NCBI RefSeq assembly: GCF_900105925.1
Contig: NZ_LT629791.1
Span: 1,054,001-1,118,000 of the forward strand
Source of the DNA: Jiangella alkaliphila
GTDB taxonomy: Bacteria; Actinomycetota; Actinomycetes; Jiangellales; Jiangellaceae
Reading direction: 5' to 3'
DNA length: 64,000 bases
Part shown: positions 16,417 through 25,598 of the stretch, one piece after another
Numbering within the stretch: the first letter of the stretch is position 1
How the letters are laid out: the number at the start of each line of letters is the position of its first letter
Notes under the pieces: model-generated
The model's database searches: none
What the model was told of the DNA's origin: nothing
What the model saw: the letters and a program-made list of their open reading frames with translations, nothing else
Position numbers and translations under genes: made by a program

Positions 16417-17364
16417 ATGGACGCGCTGACCGAGTTGCTCGACGGCGTCCGGGCGAGCGGCGCACTGATCGGGCGGACGGTGCTCGACCCGAGGTGGTCG
16501 GTGCGGTTCGCGACCGGCTCCGAACTGACGCTGCTCGCCGTCCTCGACGGGACCGCCTGGCTCCGGTCGGCCGACGGCGAGCCGGTGCGGGTCGGCGCCG
16601 GCGATGTCGCCGTCGTCCGCGGGCCGGAGCCGTTCACCGTCGCCGCCGACCCGGCCGCGCGGCCCGAGGACGCCGTCAAGCTCGCCGACTACTGCGCGTG
16701 GAGCGTGCAGGCGGGCGCGGCCGGACGGACCTGCGACCCGGGCGCTGTCGGCGACGCCGTCGTGCTCACCGGGACCTACGACGGCGCCGCAGGCATCAGC
16801 GAACGGCTGCTCGACGCGCTGCCGCGCGTGCTGGTGATCGCCGACGACGACTGCCCGTGCCCCATGCTGGACCTCGTCGCCGCCGAGCTCGCCGCCGACC
16901 GACCCGGTCAGCAGGTCGTGCTCGACCGCCTGCTCGACCTCCTGCTGGTCTCGACGCTGCGCGGATGGTTCGACCGGCCGCAGGCGCAGGCGCCGCACTG
17001 GTACGGGCGACTGGACGACTCGCCGGTCAGCCAAGCGCTCCGGCTCCTGCACGACGACCCCGGCCACGGGTGGACGGTCGGCTCGCTGGCCGCCGCGATC
17101 GGAGTGTCGAGGGCGCTGCTGGCCCGCGACTTCGCCGCTCGGGTGGGCGAGCCGCCGATGAGCTACCTGGCCGGTTGGCGGCTCTCGATCGCCGCCGACC
17201 TGCTGCGCGAGACCGACGCGACCATCGAGAGCATCGCCGGCCAGGTCGGGTACGGCAGCGCGTTCGCGCTCAGCGCCGCGTTCAAGCGACGCCGCGGTCT
17301 GACTCCGTCGCAGCACCGGGCGATCAGCCGGCCGGCGCCCGGCCTCCGCGCCGCCGCGGGCTGA
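16417..17364 (+). CDS. AraC-family transcriptional regulator with cupin domain
   Basis: The 315-residue protein starts at ATG 16417. An upstream in-frame start is possible but would run into the divergent promoter. An N-terminal cupin (SVRFATGSELTLLAVLDGTAWLRSADG...VRVGAGDVAVVRG) is followed by a linker with CPCP cysteines (DDDCPCPMLDLV, about residue 148). The C-terminal double helix-turn-helix reads WTVGSLAAAIGVSRALLARDFAARVGEPPMSYLAGWRLSIAADLL and IESIAGQVGYGSAFALSAAFKRRRGLTPSQHR. It likely regulates the divergent NmrA-like gene; the effector is unknown. Confidence 0.88.
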   Translation: MDALTELLDGVRASGALIGRTVLDPRWSVRFATGSELTLLAVLDGTAWLRSADGEPVRVGAGDVAVVRGPEPFTVAADPAARPEDAVKLADYCAWSVQAGAAGRTCDPGAVGDAVVLTGTYDGAAGISERLLDALPRVLVIADDDCPCPMLDLVAAELAADRPGQQVVLDRLLDLLLVSTLRGWFDRPQAQAPHWYGRLDDSPVSQALRLLHDDPGHGWTVGSLAAAIGVSRALLARDFAARVGEPPMSYLAGWRLSIAADLLRETDATIESIAGQVGYGSAFALSAAFKRRRGLTPSQHRAISRPAPGLRAAAG

Positions 17365-17524
17365 CCCCGTCAGACACCGATCGATCGGTGCCGGCACCTC
17401 GCCGGCGGTCGCGCCCGCCGGGATCAGGGGTCGGCGGATGCAGTTCTGGCGGCTGCTCCATGGCTGTCCGACGTCGACGTCGAACGGCGGGCGAGGTGCT
17501 CGGCGTGCCCGTTGGCTTGCGGCG

Positions 17525-18286
17525 TCAGTCCACCGGCATCACCTGCCGTACCGCACAGGCTGTGCGGGTGAGGTCGCGGAAGTCGATCTGCTCGCCACCC
17601 CCGAACACGCGGACGGCGACGCCGGGCTCGGCCAGCCAGAACAGCTCGCCGACGTCGGTGAGTCCGGGGCCGTCGAGGTGCAGGAACGGTTCGGTCGCCC
17701 AGGCGGCGGGATCGCGTTCGAGGTACCCGACCAGGAACTCCCGCAGCGCCGCCACGTCGGTGAAGGACGGACTGCGCATGACCGTGACCTGGAGGTCGAC
17801 CCGGTAGGACTCGTCGGGGTAGGGCCCGGACTCCCAGACGCGCGACAGGAAGCCGACGTCTTCCCACTCGTACTCGAAGTCGGTGACCATCGGTCCGATG
17901 CCTTGCGGCACCCAGCCGACCGCGAAGCCGTCGAGCAACGGCCGCTGCCGGGGCGGCGGCATTGGTCTGCAGTCGACGGTCCGGCTCGCGACGACGGGCG
18001 CCGTCCCAGGGCTTGCCAGCACAGCACCTGCGGAGGGGCCACCGGCCGACCCGCTCCCGGCCGATCCCAACGGCCCGGCCCACATACCTCCCGTCGGCGC
18101 GGCCCGCGCCGGCGCACTTGCTGGCAGGACACCTGCCGTAGATCCACTCGCCTGTCCGCCCGTGGCCAGCCCGCTCGACGTCGGCGTAATCTCCGCTGCG
18201 GAGCCGGCCATCGAACCTCCCGCGACCAGCGCGGCAACCGTCAGGCCGCACACCGCGGCACCCTTGATGAGCTGCATGAACGCCAT
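17525..18286 (-). CDS. Secreted protein, unknown function
   Basis: The 253-residue protein starts at ATG 18286. It has a signal peptide (MAFMQLIKGAAVCGLTVAALVAGGSMAGSAAE) with an AxA-type cleavage site near residue 31. A Gly/Ser/Ala-rich segment reaches to about residue 100, and a globular domain follows with GWVPQGIGPMVTDFEYEWEDVGFLSRVWE and LQVTVMRSP. The C-terminal half has a beta-rich character and two cysteines (Cys105 and Cys246). No family is recognised. It is transcribed alone, facing away from the PP2C gene. Confidence 0.6.
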   Translation of the reverse strand: MAFMQLIKGAAVCGLTVAALVAGGSMAGSAAEITPTSSGLATGGQASGSTAGVLPASAPARAAPTGGMWAGPLGSAGSGSAGGPSAGAVLASPGTAPVVASRTVDCRPMPPPRQRPLLDGFAVGWVPQGIGPMVTDFEYEWEDVGFLSRVWESGPYPDESYRVDLQVTVMRSPSFTDVAALREFLVGYLERDPAAWATEPFLHLDGPGLTDVGELFWLAEPGVAVRVFGGGEQIDFRDLTRTACAVRQVMPVD

Positions 18287-18572
18287 TCCTCTCCCACGAC
18301 CACACGAGGCCCGGAGGCCCCGGCCCGGCGATCCGGCCGGACCCCTTCATCGTTCGCCGAACCGGCCCTCGCCCGCTCCCGCCAAACCCGGAAATGTGGA
18401 CAAGTCAGCAGATCGGAGTGGGCTGTGGACAACGGCGTCCGCGTGGCGCCTCCACGGTGACGAACCGGGGCCGGTTACGATCCGCTGTGATCGACAAGTC
18501 TCTGGGGGGAGGCGGCGTGGTGGGCACGTTCGGGCCCCCGGCGCCTCGATTGGGTGCGGGAGTAGGAGATCG

Positions 18573-19841
18573 ATGCCGCTGACGCTGCGCTATGCCGCGC
18601 GCTCCGACGTCGGCCTGGTCCGGGAGGGCAATGAGGATTCCGGCTACGCCGGTCCCTATCTCCTGGCGGTCGCCGACGGGATGGGCGGTCACGCAGCGGG
18701 TGAGGTCGCCAGCCGGGCGGCCATCGACGAGCTCGTCAACGCCGACCATCTGCCCGACGGCGACCCGATCGACGTGCTGTCGGCGGCCGTCAGCGCCGCC
18801 AACGGCCGCATCGACGACATGGCGCGCGCCGATCCGTCCCGCGCCGGCATGGGCACGACGTCGACGACGCTGCTGTGGAACGGCGTCCAGCTGGCGCTCG
18901 GCCACATCGGCGACTCCCGGGCCTACCTGCTGCGCAACGGGTCTCTGACGCAGATCACCCGCGATCACACGTTCGTCCAGTCGCTGGTCGACGACGGGCG
19001 CATCACCCCGGAGGACGCCCGCGAGCACCCCGCGCGCTCCGTCGTGACGAAGGTGCTCCAGGGGCAGTCACCGATCCACCCGGACTACTCGATCATCGAT
19101 GTGCAGGCCGGCGACCGGGTGTTGATCTGCAGCGACGGGCTGTCTGACGTCGTCACGGACCAGGAGATCGAGTCGCTGCTGGCTCGCGCGCACACCATCG
19201 ACGACGCCGCCGAGCAGCTCATCACGACCGCCCTCGACGCCGGCGCGCCGGACAACGTCACCGTCGTCATCGGCGAGCTCGTCGACGCCGAGGCGGCCGG
19301 CGCCGGCGCCGGCGCGACCAGCGAGTCGTTCATCGTCGGGTCGGCGGCGGAGAGCATCGAGGACGGCCAGCCGGCGGAGCTCGAGCATGACCCTGAGGCC
19401 ATGCGCTACGCCCCCCGCGCCCGACGGCGACGTCGCCGGCTCTGGGTACGGCCGGTGATCGCGGTCGCCGCGGTGGTCGCGGTCGGCTGGGCCGGCCTGA
19501 CGTACGCCAACGGCTGGGTGCGCGACCAGTACTACGTCGGCGTCAGCGACGGCCAGGTCGCGATCTACCAGGGCGTCCGGCACGAGCTCGGCCCCGTGCA
19601 TCTGTCCGAGCTGCACGCGGTCCCCGGCGGCCTGCCACTGGACGCGCTGCCGACCGTCTACCGCGACGAGGTCGGCGCGACCATCGCCGCCGGCGACCTC
19701 GACGAGGCGGAGCAGCTGGTCGACACGCTGCGGGTGCGCGCCTGCCGCGCGCACCAACGCGAGACGACGAACGCATCGGACAACGGGGACGAGTGGCTCG
19801 GCGACGACGTCGGCTTCCCCGGCCTGCTCTGCTCCGAGTAG
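18573..19841 (+). CDS. PP2C-type protein phosphatase (PstP paralogue)
   Basis: The 422-residue membrane phosphatase starts at ATG 18573 behind AGTAGGAG. The catalytic domain (about residues 1-240) has the metal-binding motifs NEDSGYAG, VADGMGGHAAGEV, LGHIGDSRAYLL, CSDGLSD and GAPDNVTVV. A basic stretch (ARRRRRRLWVRP) precedes one transmembrane helix near residues 293-312, and an extracellular domain of about 110 residues follows. It is highly similar to the phosphatase at 30925-32400 across the catalytic, membrane and extracellular parts, but lacks that protein's Thr/Pro-rich insertion. It stands alone, away from kinase or FHA genes. Confidence 0.9.
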   Translation: MPLTLRYAARSDVGLVREGNEDSGYAGPYLLAVADGMGGHAAGEVASRAAIDELVNADHLPDGDPIDVLSAAVSAANGRIDDMARADPSRAGMGTTSTTLLWNGVQLALGHIGDSRAYLLRNGSLTQITRDHTFVQSLVDDGRITPEDAREHPARSVVTKVLQGQSPIHPDYSIIDVQAGDRVLICSDGLSDVVTDQEIESLLARAHTIDDAAEQLITTALDAGAPDNVTVVIGELVDAEAAGAGAGATSESFIVGSAAESIEDGQPAELEHDPEAMRYAPRARRRRRRLWVRPVIAVAAVVAVGWAGLTYANGWVRDQYYVGVSDGQVAIYQGVRHELGPVHLSELHAVPGGLPLDALPTVYRDEVGATIAAGDLDEAEQLVDTLRVRACRAHQRETTNASDNGDEWLGDDVGFPGLLCSE

Positions 19842-19943
19842 CCGGTACCTCTGCGGCCACCTTGACGCTCGTCGGGGGATAGACCTGGTGCCATCGACCC
19901 GACGACGGACGCGGCGCTGAGCGCTGGCCGTCGAAAGTACCGC

Positions 19944-20921
19944 TCAGACCAGGACGACCTTGCCCGTCGTCCGGCGGGTGGAGAGGGCGGTGTGGGCGTC
20001 GGCGGCGCGTTCGAGCGGGAAGCGATGCACCAACGGGACCAGGCGGCCCGCAGCGGCCTCGGCCAGCGCCTGGGTCTCCAGCCCGCGCAGGAACCCCGGC
20101 CGCCCGACCTGGTGCCGGCTGATCGGCCAGGTCGCGGTGAGGCCGCGGTCGACGAGGTCGGGGGAGGAGAACGGGAGCAGCTCGCCGGACGACCAGCCGA
20201 ACATCACCAGCCGGCCACCGACGTCGAGGAGGTCCATCGCGGCGCGGCCGAGCGGACCGCCGACGCCGTCGAGGAGGAGGGTCGGCGCGCGGTCGCCGAG
20301 GGCGGTGCGGACCCGCTCCGGCCAGTCGGGCGCGGTGTAGTCGACGGCGTGGTCGGCGCCCAGGTCACGGGCCCGCGCGACCTTGTCGTCACCACCGGCG
20401 ACCCCGACGACGACGGCGCCGGCGTTGCGGCCCGCCTGCACGAGGAGACTCCCCACCCCACCCGCCGCGGCCGTCACCAGCACCACGTCGTCCGCCGTCA
20501 GCGCGGCCCGCGACAGCACGCCGACCGCCGTCCGGCCGGTACCGATCATCGCCACGGCCGCGTCGGCGGCAAGAGAGTCCGGCAGCACGTGCACCGACTC
20601 GACCGGCACGACCGCCAGCCGCGCGTACCCGGCGCCGGCCGCACCCAGGTGCGCGACGACCCGCCGGCCCACCCAGGCGGGGTCGACACCGTCGCCGGCG
20701 GAGTCGACGGTGCCGGCCACCTCGCGGCCGGGGATCGACGGCAGCGCCGGCAACGGCAGCGGGCCGCCGCCCTCGCCCGATCGCAGCGTCGTGTCGATCA
20801 GGTGCACGCCACTGGCCTCGACGGCGACGCGGACCTGGCCGGCGGCGGGCACCGGGTCGGGCACCTCCTCGTAGCGCAGGTTCTCGGCCGGGCCGAACTC
20901 GTGCAGACGGATCGCGTGCAT
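19944..20921 (-). CDS. Zinc-binding-dehydrogenase-type quinone oxidoreductase
   Basis: The 325-residue MDR-superfamily protein starts at ATG 20921. It has the GroES-like N-terminus (MHAIRLHEFGPAENLRYEEVPDPVPAAGQVRV), IPGREVAGTVDSAGDGV, and a Rossmann domain with the NADPH motif VLVTAAAGGVGSLLVQAGRNAGA (about residues 151-173). No structural zinc cysteines are seen, as in quinone reductases of the Qor type. It diverges from soxR, and the SoxR-type promoter between them points toward this gene, matching SoxR control of quinone reductases in actinomycetes. It probably handles redox-cycling quinones. Confidence 0.88.
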   Translation of the reverse strand: MHAIRLHEFGPAENLRYEEVPDPVPAAGQVRVAVEASGVHLIDTTLRSGEGGGPLPLPALPSIPGREVAGTVDSAGDGVDPAWVGRRVVAHLGAAGAGYARLAVVPVESVHVLPDSLAADAAVAMIGTGRTAVGVLSRAALTADDVVLVTAAAGGVGSLLVQAGRNAGAVVVGVAGGDDKVARARDLGADHAVDYTAPDWPERVRTALGDRAPTLLLDGVGGPLGRAAMDLLDVGGRLVMFGWSSGELLPFSSPDLVDRGLTATWPISRHQVGRPGFLRGLETQALAEAAAGRLVPLVHRFPLERAADAHTALSTRRTTGKVVLV

Positions 20922-21004
20922 CCGGGGTCCTCCGAGGGGGTGTGACGGCAGCACACCCTGTCCGAGCGGCGCGGCAACCGTTGGCTCCACATGGTCTCGC
21001 CGCT

Positions 21005-21035
21005 ACGCTAGAACCTGAATCAAAGTTGAGGTCAA
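21005..21035 (-). promoter_or_regulatory. SoxR box and SoxR-type promoter (qor direction)
   Basis: On the minus strand a -35 TTGACC (21030-21035) and a -10 TAGCGT (21005-21010) are separated by 19 bp, the long spacing typical of MerR-family activation. The 18-bp box CCTGAATCAAAGTTGAGG (21014-21031, plus strand) fills the spacer. It matches the known SoxR site (CCTCAA-N6-TTGAGG) with two changes in one half. The same arrangement recurs at 26379-26409. Confidence 0.82.
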
Positions 21036-21053
21036 GTCGAGGAGACCGCCGCC

Positions 21054-21530
21054 GTGGACACCGTCGCGTGGAACAAGTCCGAGCTGACCGTCGGCGAGCT
21101 GTCCCAACGCAGCGGCGTCGCGGTGTCGGCGTTGCACTTCTACGAGCGGCAGGGCCTCATCAGGTCGCGGCGCACCTCGGGCAACCAGCGACGATACCGG
21201 CGGGCGACGCTGCGGCGGGTCGCGCTGATCCGCATCGCCCAGCGCGTCGGCATCCCGCTCGCCGAGATCAACCGCGCGCTGGCCAACCTCCCCGACGGCC
21301 GCACCCCGAACCAGAAGGACTGGGAGGAGCTGTCCCATCGGTGGCGGGCCGACCTCGACGATCGGATCCAGCGGCTGCAGCAGTTGCGCGACGACTTCAC
21401 CGACTGCATCGGCTGCGGCTGCCTGTCATTGCGCTGCTGCGCGCTGGCGAACACGCACGACGAACTGGGCGAGCACGGCCCGGGCCCGCGCCGGCTGATC
21501 GAGAACGGCATGGACACCGGCAGCTGCTGA
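21054..21530 (+). CDS. soxR: Redox-sensing transcriptional activator SoxR
   Basis: The 158-residue MerR-family protein starts at GTG 21054 behind CGAGGAG. Its helix-turn-helix is LTVGELSQRSGVAVSALHFYERQGLIRSRRTSGNQRRY, then a dimerisation coiled coil. The [2Fe-2S] ligands fit C-X2-C-X-C-X5-C: Cys118, Cys121, Cys123 and Cys129 in CIGCGCLSLRCC. Oxidation of this cluster by redox-active compounds activates target promoters with 19-bp spacers. In actinomycetes SoxR responds to endogenous redox-active metabolites rather than running a superoxide regulon. Two matching boxes in this window mark its probable targets. Confidence 0.96.
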   Translation: MDTVAWNKSELTVGELSQRSGVAVSALHFYERQGLIRSRRTSGNQRRYRRATLRRVALIRIAQRVGIPLAEINRALANLPDGRTPNQKDWEELSHRWRADLDDRIQRLQQLRDDFTDCIGCGCLSLRCCALANTHDELGEHGPGPRRLIENGMDTGSC

Positions 21531-21557
21531 CCGTCGGCACCGCGCAATGATGAGGCC

Positions 21558-22520
21558 ATGGCACTGTCGACGGCACTCACCGAACTGCTCGGCCTGCGCC
21601 ACCCGATCGTGCAGGCGCCACTGGGCGGATCGGCCGGCGGCGCCCTCGCGCTGGCCGTGTCGGGCGCCGGCGGCCTCGGCATGCTCGGCGCCGCGTTCGG
21701 CGACCCCGAGTGGCTGGACCGTGAGGCCCCGATCGTCGCCGCGGGGACCGACCAGCCGTGGGGAGTCGGCTTCCTGACCTGGGCGATCGACGCCAGGGCG
21801 GTGGACCACGCCCTGGAGTACAGCCCGACCGCGGTCATGCTGTCCTTCGGCGACCCCAGCCCGTACGTCGAGCGCGTCCGTCAGGCGGGGGCGGTCCTGA
21901 TCCTCCAGGTCACCGATCTGGACGAGGCCAGGCAGGCCGTCGACCTCGGCGCCGACGTCATCGTGGCGCAAGGCACCGAGGCCGGTGGGCACAGTGCCCG
22001 GCGGGGCCGGTCCACGTTGCCGTTCGTCCCGGTCGTGGTCGACCTCGCGGCGCCCGTGCCCGTGCTGGCGGCCGGCGGCATCGCCGACGGTCGCGGCGTC
22101 GCTGCCGCACTGGCGCTGGGCGCGGCCGGAGCCCTCATCGGCACCAGGTTCCAGGCCACCGCCGAAGCCCTGGTCGACCCCGCGACCACGAAGGCGATCA
22201 TCGACGGGTCCCCGCAGGACACCGAGCGCAGCAACCTGCTCGACGTCGCCCGCGGCTCCCAGTGGCCGTCGAAGTACCTGGCCCGCACGCTCGGCCACCC
22301 GTACCTCGACCGATGGCGCGGCCGCGAGGCCGAGCTCGCCACGGACGCCCAGGCTCAGCAGGAGTACCAGGACGATGTCGCGCGAGGCGCCATTCCTCCA
22401 CTGCCGGTCTGGGCGGGCGAGGCCGTCGACCTCATCTCCGACCTGCCGCACGCGGCCGACCTGGTCGCCACCCTCGCCGCCCAGGCCGAGGTCGCGCTGG
22501 CCAAGGCCGGACGGCGCTAG
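21558..22520 (+). CDS. Nitronate monooxygenase-like flavoprotein
   Basis: The 320-residue TIM-barrel flavoprotein starts at ATG 21558, 27 nt after soxR on the same strand, so co-transcription is possible. Motifs are LRHPIVQAPLGGSAGGALALAVSGAGGLGMLG, VAQGTEAGGHSARRG (catalytic/FMN region with His), VPVLAAGGIADGRGVAAALALGAAGALIGTRF (phosphate binding). It belongs to the 2-nitropropane dioxygenase/enoyl reductase-like NAD(P)H:flavin family. The natural substrate is unknown; oxidation of nitroalkanes or reduction of quinones are both plausible. It overlaps the convergent ROK gene by 4 nt. Confidence 0.87.
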   Translation: MALSTALTELLGLRHPIVQAPLGGSAGGALALAVSGAGGLGMLGAAFGDPEWLDREAPIVAAGTDQPWGVGFLTWAIDARAVDHALEYSPTAVMLSFGDPSPYVERVRQAGAVLILQVTDLDEARQAVDLGADVIVAQGTEAGGHSARRGRSTLPFVPVVVDLAAPVPVLAAGGIADGRGVAAALALGAAGALIGTRFQATAEALVDPATTKAIIDGSPQDTERSNLLDVARGSQWPSKYLARTLGHPYLDRWRGREAELATDAQAQQEYQDDVARGAIPPLPVWAGEAVDLISDLPHAADLVATLAAQAEVALAKAGRR

Positions 22521-23479
22521 GCAGGCTCGACGTCCACCGCCTCCAGCGCGACCACCCCGGCTCCGACGACCCCCACGACGTCGCCGAGCCCGGCGAGCAC
22601 CACCCGCACCGCCTTCGCCGCCGGCGGCATCGCCTCGCGTGCGACCGTCGCCGCGACCGGGTCCAGCAGCATCGCGCCCGCCCGGGTGACCCCGCCGCCC
22701 AGCACCACGAGCTCGGGCTCGAACACGTTCACCAGGTCGGTCAGCGCCTGTCCGAGCACGTCGGTTGTCTCCGTCCAGATCTGACGGGCCAAGGCGTCGC
22801 CGTCGCGTGCCGCCGCGGCGACGTCGGCGGCCGTCAGCGGGTCGGCCGAGCGCAGCGACGAGCCCGAGCCGAGGCCCGCCCGCAGCCCCTCCGCCGCTCG
22901 ATCGGCGATATTCGTGCCGGACACGTACGCCTCCAGGCAGCCGCGGCGCCCGCACGTGCACAACCGCCCGCCGGGGCGCACCATCACGTGACCCAGCTCG
23001 CCGCCGTTCCCTGCGGCGCCCCGGTGCAGCCGTCCGCCGATGACCGCGCCGCCGCCCACCCCCGTCGAGATGGTCAGGTAGATCATCGTGCTGACGCCGC
23101 GGGCGGCGCCGAACCGGTGCTCGCCGAGCGCGGCGGCCGTCGCGTCGTTCTCCAGGTATGTCGGCACGCCGAACTCCTGGCGGGTCAGCTCGCCCACCGG
23201 GACGTCGATCCAGCCCGGCAGGTGCGGCGGCGAGATCAGCACGCCGGCGGCGCTGTCGAGCGGCCCGCCGCACGAGATCCCGACGGCATCGATCGGCCGG
23301 CCCAGCCCGGCCGCGGCCACCGCCCGATGGCCGAGGTCGAACAGCCGGGGGAGCACGGCGTCCGGGCCCTCCCAGCGACGGGTCGGCTCGACGATCAGGC
23401 CGTGCACCGCACCGTCAGGCGTGACGACGCCGACGGCCAGCTTGGTGCCGCCGATGTCCAGCCCCAGTACCGCGGCCAT
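22517..23479 (-). CDS. ROK-family sugar kinase
   Basis: The 320-residue ROK kinase starts at ATG 23479. The phosphate-1 motif is GLDIGGTKLAVGVVTPDG. EN-D is in YLENDATAAALGEHRFGA, where Asp acts as catalytic base. The structural-zinc motif is CTCGRRGCLEAYVSG with its upstream His in GELGHVMV. No N-terminal DNA-binding domain is present, so it should be an enzyme, such as glucokinase or an N-acetylhexosamine kinase, rather than a repressor. Its start shares one base with the LacI stop (TGATG), so the two are translationally coupled. Confidence 0.9.
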   Translation of the reverse strand: MAAVLGLDIGGTKLAVGVVTPDGAVHGLIVEPTRRWEGPDAVLPRLFDLGHRAVAAAGLGRPIDAVGISCGGPLDSAAGVLISPPHLPGWIDVPVGELTRQEFGVPTYLENDATAAALGEHRFGAARGVSTMIYLTISTGVGGGAVIGGRLHRGAAGNGGELGHVMVRPGGRLCTCGRRGCLEAYVSGTNIADRAAEGLRAGLGSGSSLRSADPLTAADVAAAARDGDALARQIWTETTDVLGQALTDLVNVFEPELVVLGGGVTRAGAMLLDPVAATVAREAMPPAAKAVRVVLAGLGDVVGVVGAGVVALEAVDVEPA

Positions 23480-24519
23480 CAGGGCAGGGCTCGGGTCGAG
23501 GCGCGGTGGACGAGGCGGGTCGGCATGGTGATCGTCGTCGGGCCGGCCTCAGGGTCGGCGATGCGTTCCAGCAGACGGTTCACGGCGGCGGCGCCCAGCG
23601 CCTCCTCGTCCTGGTCGACGGCGGTCAGGCCGGGCACCACCAGGCTCATCCACGGCGCGTCGTCGAAGGAGACGACGCTGAGGTCGGCCGGGATGCTCAG
23701 GCCGACGTCCCCGGCCGCGCGCCACACGCCCTCGGCGAGCACGTTGTTGGCCGCGAACACCGCGGTAGGCCGGCGCGGGCCGGAGAGCAGTGCCGCGGCC
23801 GTCGCCCGCGCTGCCCCGACCTCGAGGTCAGCTCCGACGACGATGGAGGGGTCGAAGGGGACGCCGGCCGCGGCGAGGGCCGCCCGGTACCCGGCGTAGC
23901 GCTCACCGCCGGTGATCAGCGTGGAGGTGTCGACGAGCAACGCGACGCGCCGGTGACCCAGACCGAGCAGATATGCACTCACCTCCTGCGACGCCGCGCG
24001 GTCGGCGACCACCACCGCGTCGCAGGAGCCGGCCGCGAACTGCCGGTCGACTTCGACGACGGGGACGCGATGCCGGCACAGGTAGGTCGTGATGTCGGCC
24101 GAGGCGGGCGTGACGATCACGCCGGCGACCCGGCTCGCGACGAACGTCTCCGCGAGCTCGACCTGGGTCTGCGCCGACCCGCCGTCCTCGGCGAGGACCA
24201 GGCTGAAGCCGCGGGCGCGCGCCGTCTGCCCGATGCCGGCGGCGAGCCGGGCGTAGAACGAGTTGCGCAGATCGGTGACCAGCACGCCGATCGAGAGGCT
24301 GACCTGCTGTTTGAGGTACCGGGCCGTGGCGTCGGGGACGTACCGGAGCTCCTCGGCGGCGGCCAGGATGCGCTCACGCGCATCGGCGGCGACGTACCCG
24401 CGGCCGGTGAGGGCGCGCGACGCCGTCGACCGCGAGACACCGGCGGCCACAGCGACGTCCTTGATGGTCGCGCGGCGGGTCGGCGCCGCCGCGCCGTCAC
24501 CGTTGAGCTGACGGCCCAC
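23479..24519 (-). CDS. LacI-family transcriptional regulator
   Basis: The 346-residue regulator starts at ATG 24519. Its N-terminal helix-turn-helix is ATIKDVAVAAGVSRSTASRALTGRGYVAADARERI with the hinge helix after it. A periplasmic-binding-protein-like ligand domain follows (LSIGVLVTDLRNSFYARLAAGIGQTARARGFSLVL, VAGVIVTPAS, GHRRVALLVD, AVFAANNVLAEG, LSVVSFDDAPW). It is coupled to the ROK kinase gene, so its effector is probably a sugar or sugar phosphate handled by that kinase. No sugar transporter lies nearby. Confidence 0.92.
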   Translation of the reverse strand: MGRQLNGDGAAAPTRRATIKDVAVAAGVSRSTASRALTGRGYVAADARERILAAAEELRYVPDATARYLKQQVSLSIGVLVTDLRNSFYARLAAGIGQTARARGFSLVLAEDGGSAQTQVELAETFVASRVAGVIVTPASADITTYLCRHRVPVVEVDRQFAAGSCDAVVVADRAASQEVSAYLLGLGHRRVALLVDTSTLITGGERYAGYRAALAAAGVPFDPSIVVGADLEVGAARATAAALLSGPRRPTAVFAANNVLAEGVWRAAGDVGLSIPADLSVVSFDDAPWMSLVVPGLTAVDQDEEALGAAAVNRLLERIADPEAGPTTITMPTRLVHRASTRALP

Positions 24520-24633
24520 TGCGCCTCCCTCGCGGCTCTGGCGACGGTCATTCCCGCTCGGCCGGCTCCGCGGCCCAGCCTAGCCGGACGTCGGTCCGGC
24601 CCTCCTCGCCTGCCGAACGCCGCCGGCCGGTGC

Positions 24634-25566
24634 TCAGCGAGCCAGCTGCGCCTGCCACCAGCTGACCGTCGCCGCCACCGCCTCGTCGAGCGGCGTGGGC
24701 CGCTGGCCGAACGTCGCCTGGAAGTCCGACGAGTCCAGGATGAACGGGCGGGAGAACTGGTAGCGGGTCTCCTTGAGCTCGCGCATCATCGGCACCGCGA
24801 CCCCCAGGACGTCCTGGGCCCAGTACGGCAGCCGCCGGATCCGCGCCGGCGACGTGCCCGCGGCTGCGGCCGCCTGGTCCGCCAGCTCCCGCGCGCTGAA
24901 CGGCGCCGCCGTCGGGACGTGCCAGGCCCGGCCGTAGGCACGCTCGTCGCTGCCGGCCGTGACGAGCGCGGCGGCGACGTCGTGGACGTACGTCCAGCTG
25001 CGGACGACGCTCGGATCGTGCAGGTAGGTGGCGGGCTTGCCGGCCAGCAGCGGCGGGAAGAACCGGTCGCCGACGTGCCCCTGGTCGCGCACGCCCGGCC
25101 CGTAGTAGTCCGACCCGCGCAGCTCGGTGACCCGGACCCGGCCCGCCTCGTGCGCCGCCAGTGCCTCCGCCCACATCCGGGCCCGGACCTGGGCCTTCAC
25201 TCCGGGTCCGGCCAGCGGCAGGTCCTCGGTCATCGGGCCGTCGACCTGGCCGTACGGGTACAGGTTGCCCAGGATCGTCAGGGCGGCGCCGGTCGTCTGC
25301 GCGGTGCCGAGGATCGCGGCGGCCATCGGCGGCCAGTCCTGCGTCCAGCGGTGGTACTGCGGGTTGGCGCAGTTGTACAGCACGTCGGCGCCCTGCGTGA
25401 CCTGCGTCAGCCGGGCCTCGTCGGCGGCGCTGGCCGCGACCTTCGTAACGCCGTCGGGGCCCGAACCGGACCGGCTGACGACGGTGACCTCGTGGCCGTC
25501 CGCGACCAGCCGCTCGGCCAGCAAGCGGCCGATCTGCCCGGCGCCGACGATGACGTGCTTGCCCAT
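24634..25566 (-). CDS. NAD(P)-dependent epimerase/dehydratase-like protein
   Basis: The 310-residue extended-SDR protein starts at ATG 25566. It opens with the dinucleotide motif HVIVGAGQIGRLLAERLVADG and contains ADVLYNCANP, a possible YGQVDG region, LRGSDYYGPGV and WTYVHDVAAALV. The usual YxxxK catalytic pair is not evident, so it may act as a reductase of the dihydroflavonol type or be non-catalytic. It diverges from a TetR regulator, and two copies of an AGAGCA-N-TGCTCT operator lie between them, so TetR control is likely. Confidence 0.82.
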   Translation of the reverse strand: MGKHVIVGAGQIGRLLAERLVADGHEVTVVSRSGSGPDGVTKVAASAADEARLTQVTQGADVLYNCANPQYHRWTQDWPPMAAAILGTAQTTGAALTILGNLYPYGQVDGPMTEDLPLAGPGVKAQVRARMWAEALAAHEAGRVRVTELRGSDYYGPGVRDQGHVGDRFFPPLLAGKPATYLHDPSVVRSWTYVHDVAAALVTAGSDERAYGRAWHVPTAAPFSARELADQAAAAAGTSPARIRRLPYWAQDVLGVAVPMMRELKETRYQFSRPFILDSSDFQATFGQRPTPLDEAVAATVSWWQAQLAR

Positions 25567-25598
25567 GACCTGCTCCTCAGTGTCTGTCGCTCCATTAC

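Noticed and set aside
21758-23899. A 713-codon plus-strand open frame
   Set aside because: Shadow of the flavoprotein and antisense of the ROK gene; no domain and Arg/Pro-rich composition typical of out-of-frame GC-rich DNA.
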